This document shows, piece after piece, positions 13,470 to 14,049 of a stretch of 14,049 nt of DNA. The position numbers were made by a program, and so were the translations under genes. The DNA is from Solirubrobacteraceae bacterium (lineage in GTDB: Bacteria > Actinomycetota > Thermoleophilia > Solirubrobacterales > Solirubrobacteraceae). Location of the stretch: contig JASHYF010000433.1 of the NCBI GenBank assembly GCA_030043235.1, positions 1 to 14,049 on the forward strand, given 5' to 3'. How positions within the stretch are numbered: position 1 is the first letter of the stretch; every line of letters starts with the position of its first letter. A model generated the notes under the pieces. The model was not told where the DNA came from. It saw nothing but the letters and a program-made list of their open reading frames with translations, and searched no databases.

Positions 13470-13486
13470 CCGCAGGTGACCTGCGG
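13470..13486 (-). terminator. Hairpin downstream of the DUF2277 gene
   Basis: CCGCAGGT (13470-13477) and ACCTGCGG (13479-13486) are perfect 8-bp arms around a single G, 30 bp beyond the stop of the DUF2277 gene. Its position suits a transcript end. The arms are nearly contiguous, so it could also be a protein-binding palindrome; there is no T-tract. Confidence 0.4.
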
Positions 13487-13516
13487 CGGCGTCACGCGCA
13501 CGGCACACGGCAACGT

Positions 13517-13786
13517 CTACGCCGCAAAGCGCTGGGCCGCGCGGGCACGAGCCTTGGCGGCCTCGACTTCGCGGTTCTTCGGCGGCGCGTTCGTGACCAG
13601 CTCGCCCAGCAGCCTCGCGGAGACCTCCGCGACGGCGTCCACCGCGCGCTCGAACGCCTCCGCGTTGGCCGCCGAGGGCTTGTTCAAGCCGCTGATCTTG
13701 CGCACGTACTGAAGCGCGGAGGCGCGGATCTCCTCGCCTGTGGCCGGCGGCTCGAAGTTGTGGAGGTTGCGGATGTTTCTGCACAT
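13517..13786 (-). CDS. DUF2277 family protein
   Basis: The protein has 89 residues, the usual size for this family of small cytoplasmic proteins with no known function. The start MCRNIRNLHNFEPPAT, the middle QYVRKISGLNKPS and the end APPKNREVEAAKARAR are the conserved blocks. It appears mostly helical and has no signal peptide or membrane segment. The early Cys2 and basic residues are conserved in the members I recall, but no catalytic role is established. ATG 13786 is preceded by GGAG only 1 nt away, which is unusually close, yet the conserved N-terminus fixes this start. The gene lies between purH and the padR operon on the same strand and is flanked on both sides by CGATCG-containing repeats that may control it. 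Confidence 0.92.
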   Translation of the reverse strand: MCRNIRNLHNFEPPATGEEIRASALQYVRKISGLNKPSAANAEAFERAVDAVAEVSARLLGELVTNAPPKNREVEAAKARARAAQRFAA

Positions 13787-13790
13787 GCTC

Positions 13791-13818
13791 CGATCGTAAT
13801 CGATCGTCGTGCGATCGT
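13791..13818. repeat. Three CGATCGT direct repeats upstream of the DUF2277 gene
   Basis: CGATCGT occurs at 13791-13797, 13801-13807 and 13812-13818, with starts 10 and 11 bp apart, about one helical turn. The nearest copy is 5 bp from the start codon. This arrangement suits cooperative binding of a protein on one DNA face and would overlap the ribosome binding region. Confidence 0.6.
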
Positions 13819-13843
13819 CTTTCGGCGATGGGCACGACGATCG
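13801..13843 (-). terminator. 12-bp inverted repeat between purH and the DUF2277 gene
   Basis: CGATCGTCGTGC (13801-13812) and GCACGACGATCG (13832-13843) are perfectly complementary across a 19-nt spacer. In purH mRNA this would be a strong hairpin beginning 58 nt after the stop codon, so it may terminate or stabilise that transcript. No T-tract follows. It overlaps the CGATCGT repeats, so an operator role is also possible. Confidence 0.45.
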
Positions 13844-13901
13844 CTCGTGATCCCCGCCAGCGAACGGAGAGCAGACCCGCGGCCAGCCGGACTTTTGGAG
13901 C

Positions 13902-14049
13902 TCAGTGGCGGAAGTGCCGGCGGTCGGTGGCGACCATCGCGACGCCGGCGGCGTCCGCGGCCGCGACGACCTCCTGGTCGCGCACCGAGCCGCCCGGCTG
14001 GATGATGGCGGTGACGCCCGCGTCGATCGCCAGCTGTGGGCCGTCCGCG
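13902..14049 (-). CDS. purH: Bifunctional AICAR transformylase / IMP cyclohydrolase (3' end only)
   Basis: Only the last 48 codons are inside the window, ending at TGA 13904-13902; the 5' part lies beyond base 14049. The residues [18 protein letters not shown], then [15 protein letters not shown] at the very end, are the highly conserved C-terminus of PurH. The protein carries out the last two steps of purine synthesis, formylating AICAR and closing the ring to IMP, in the cytoplasm. This segment belongs to the transformylase domain. The 115-bp gap to the DUF2277 gene contains a 12-bp inverted repeat. Nothing unusual is seen in the portion present. Confidence 0.93.
   Translation of the reverse strand, partial: ADGPQLAIDAGVTAIIQPGGSVRDQEVVAAADAAGVAMVATDRRHFRH

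Overview
The window is very GC-rich and densely packed with genes. It most likely comes from an actinobacterium, and a Solirubrobacterales/Thermoleophilia-type genome fits best. The support is base composition, GTG and ATG starts with 4-nt gene overlaps, actinobacterial-type FprA, PadR and DrrA/DrrB-like proteins, and a C-terminal module of the large secreted protein that I associate with that lineage. The lineage call is inference from recognised families, not from a marker gene.

Layout. 1-230 (+): 3' end of a ferredoxin-NADP reductase, closed by a hairpin that contains its stop codon. 247-318 (+): tRNA-Lys(TTT). 319-490: hairpin-rich leader. 491-6046 (+): a very large exported protein of about 1850 residues, with two beta-propeller-like regions, an Ig/cadherin-like linker, three tandem 266-residue modules and a Cys-rich C-terminal domain. 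6132-7001 (-): dienelactone hydrolase family enzyme whose last codons are duplicated just beyond its stop. 7131-9197 (+): membrane-anchored GGDEF plus HD-GYP cyclic-di-GMP enzyme, overlapping tail to tail with an amidase-signature enzyme at 9085-10530 (-). 10659-13305 (-): a three-gene operon, PadR-type regulator, ABC ATPase and ABC-2 permease, each pair overlapping by 4 nt, behind a promoter whose -10 lies inside a perfect palindrome. 13517-13786 (-): a DUF2277 protein between CGATCG-rich inverted repeats. 13902-14049 (-): 3' end of purH.

How the parts may work together. The PadR/ATPase/permease set is a self-contained, probably drug- or lipid-responsive export operon. The GGDEF/HD-GYP protein links an extracytoplasmic signal to c-di-GMP level. 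The giant exported protein looks like a surface or extracellular structural protein. The remaining enzymes (dienelactone hydrolase, amidase, FprA, PurH) are metabolic and show no obvious shared pathway.

No phage, transposase, integrase, CRISPR-Cas or toxin-antitoxin genes are visible. The least explained content is the giant mosaic protein with its C-terminal domain, together with several non-coding repeats: gene-tail duplications, a 30-bp perfect repeat pair, and CGATCG clusters. No stretch longer than 300 bases lacks a gene.
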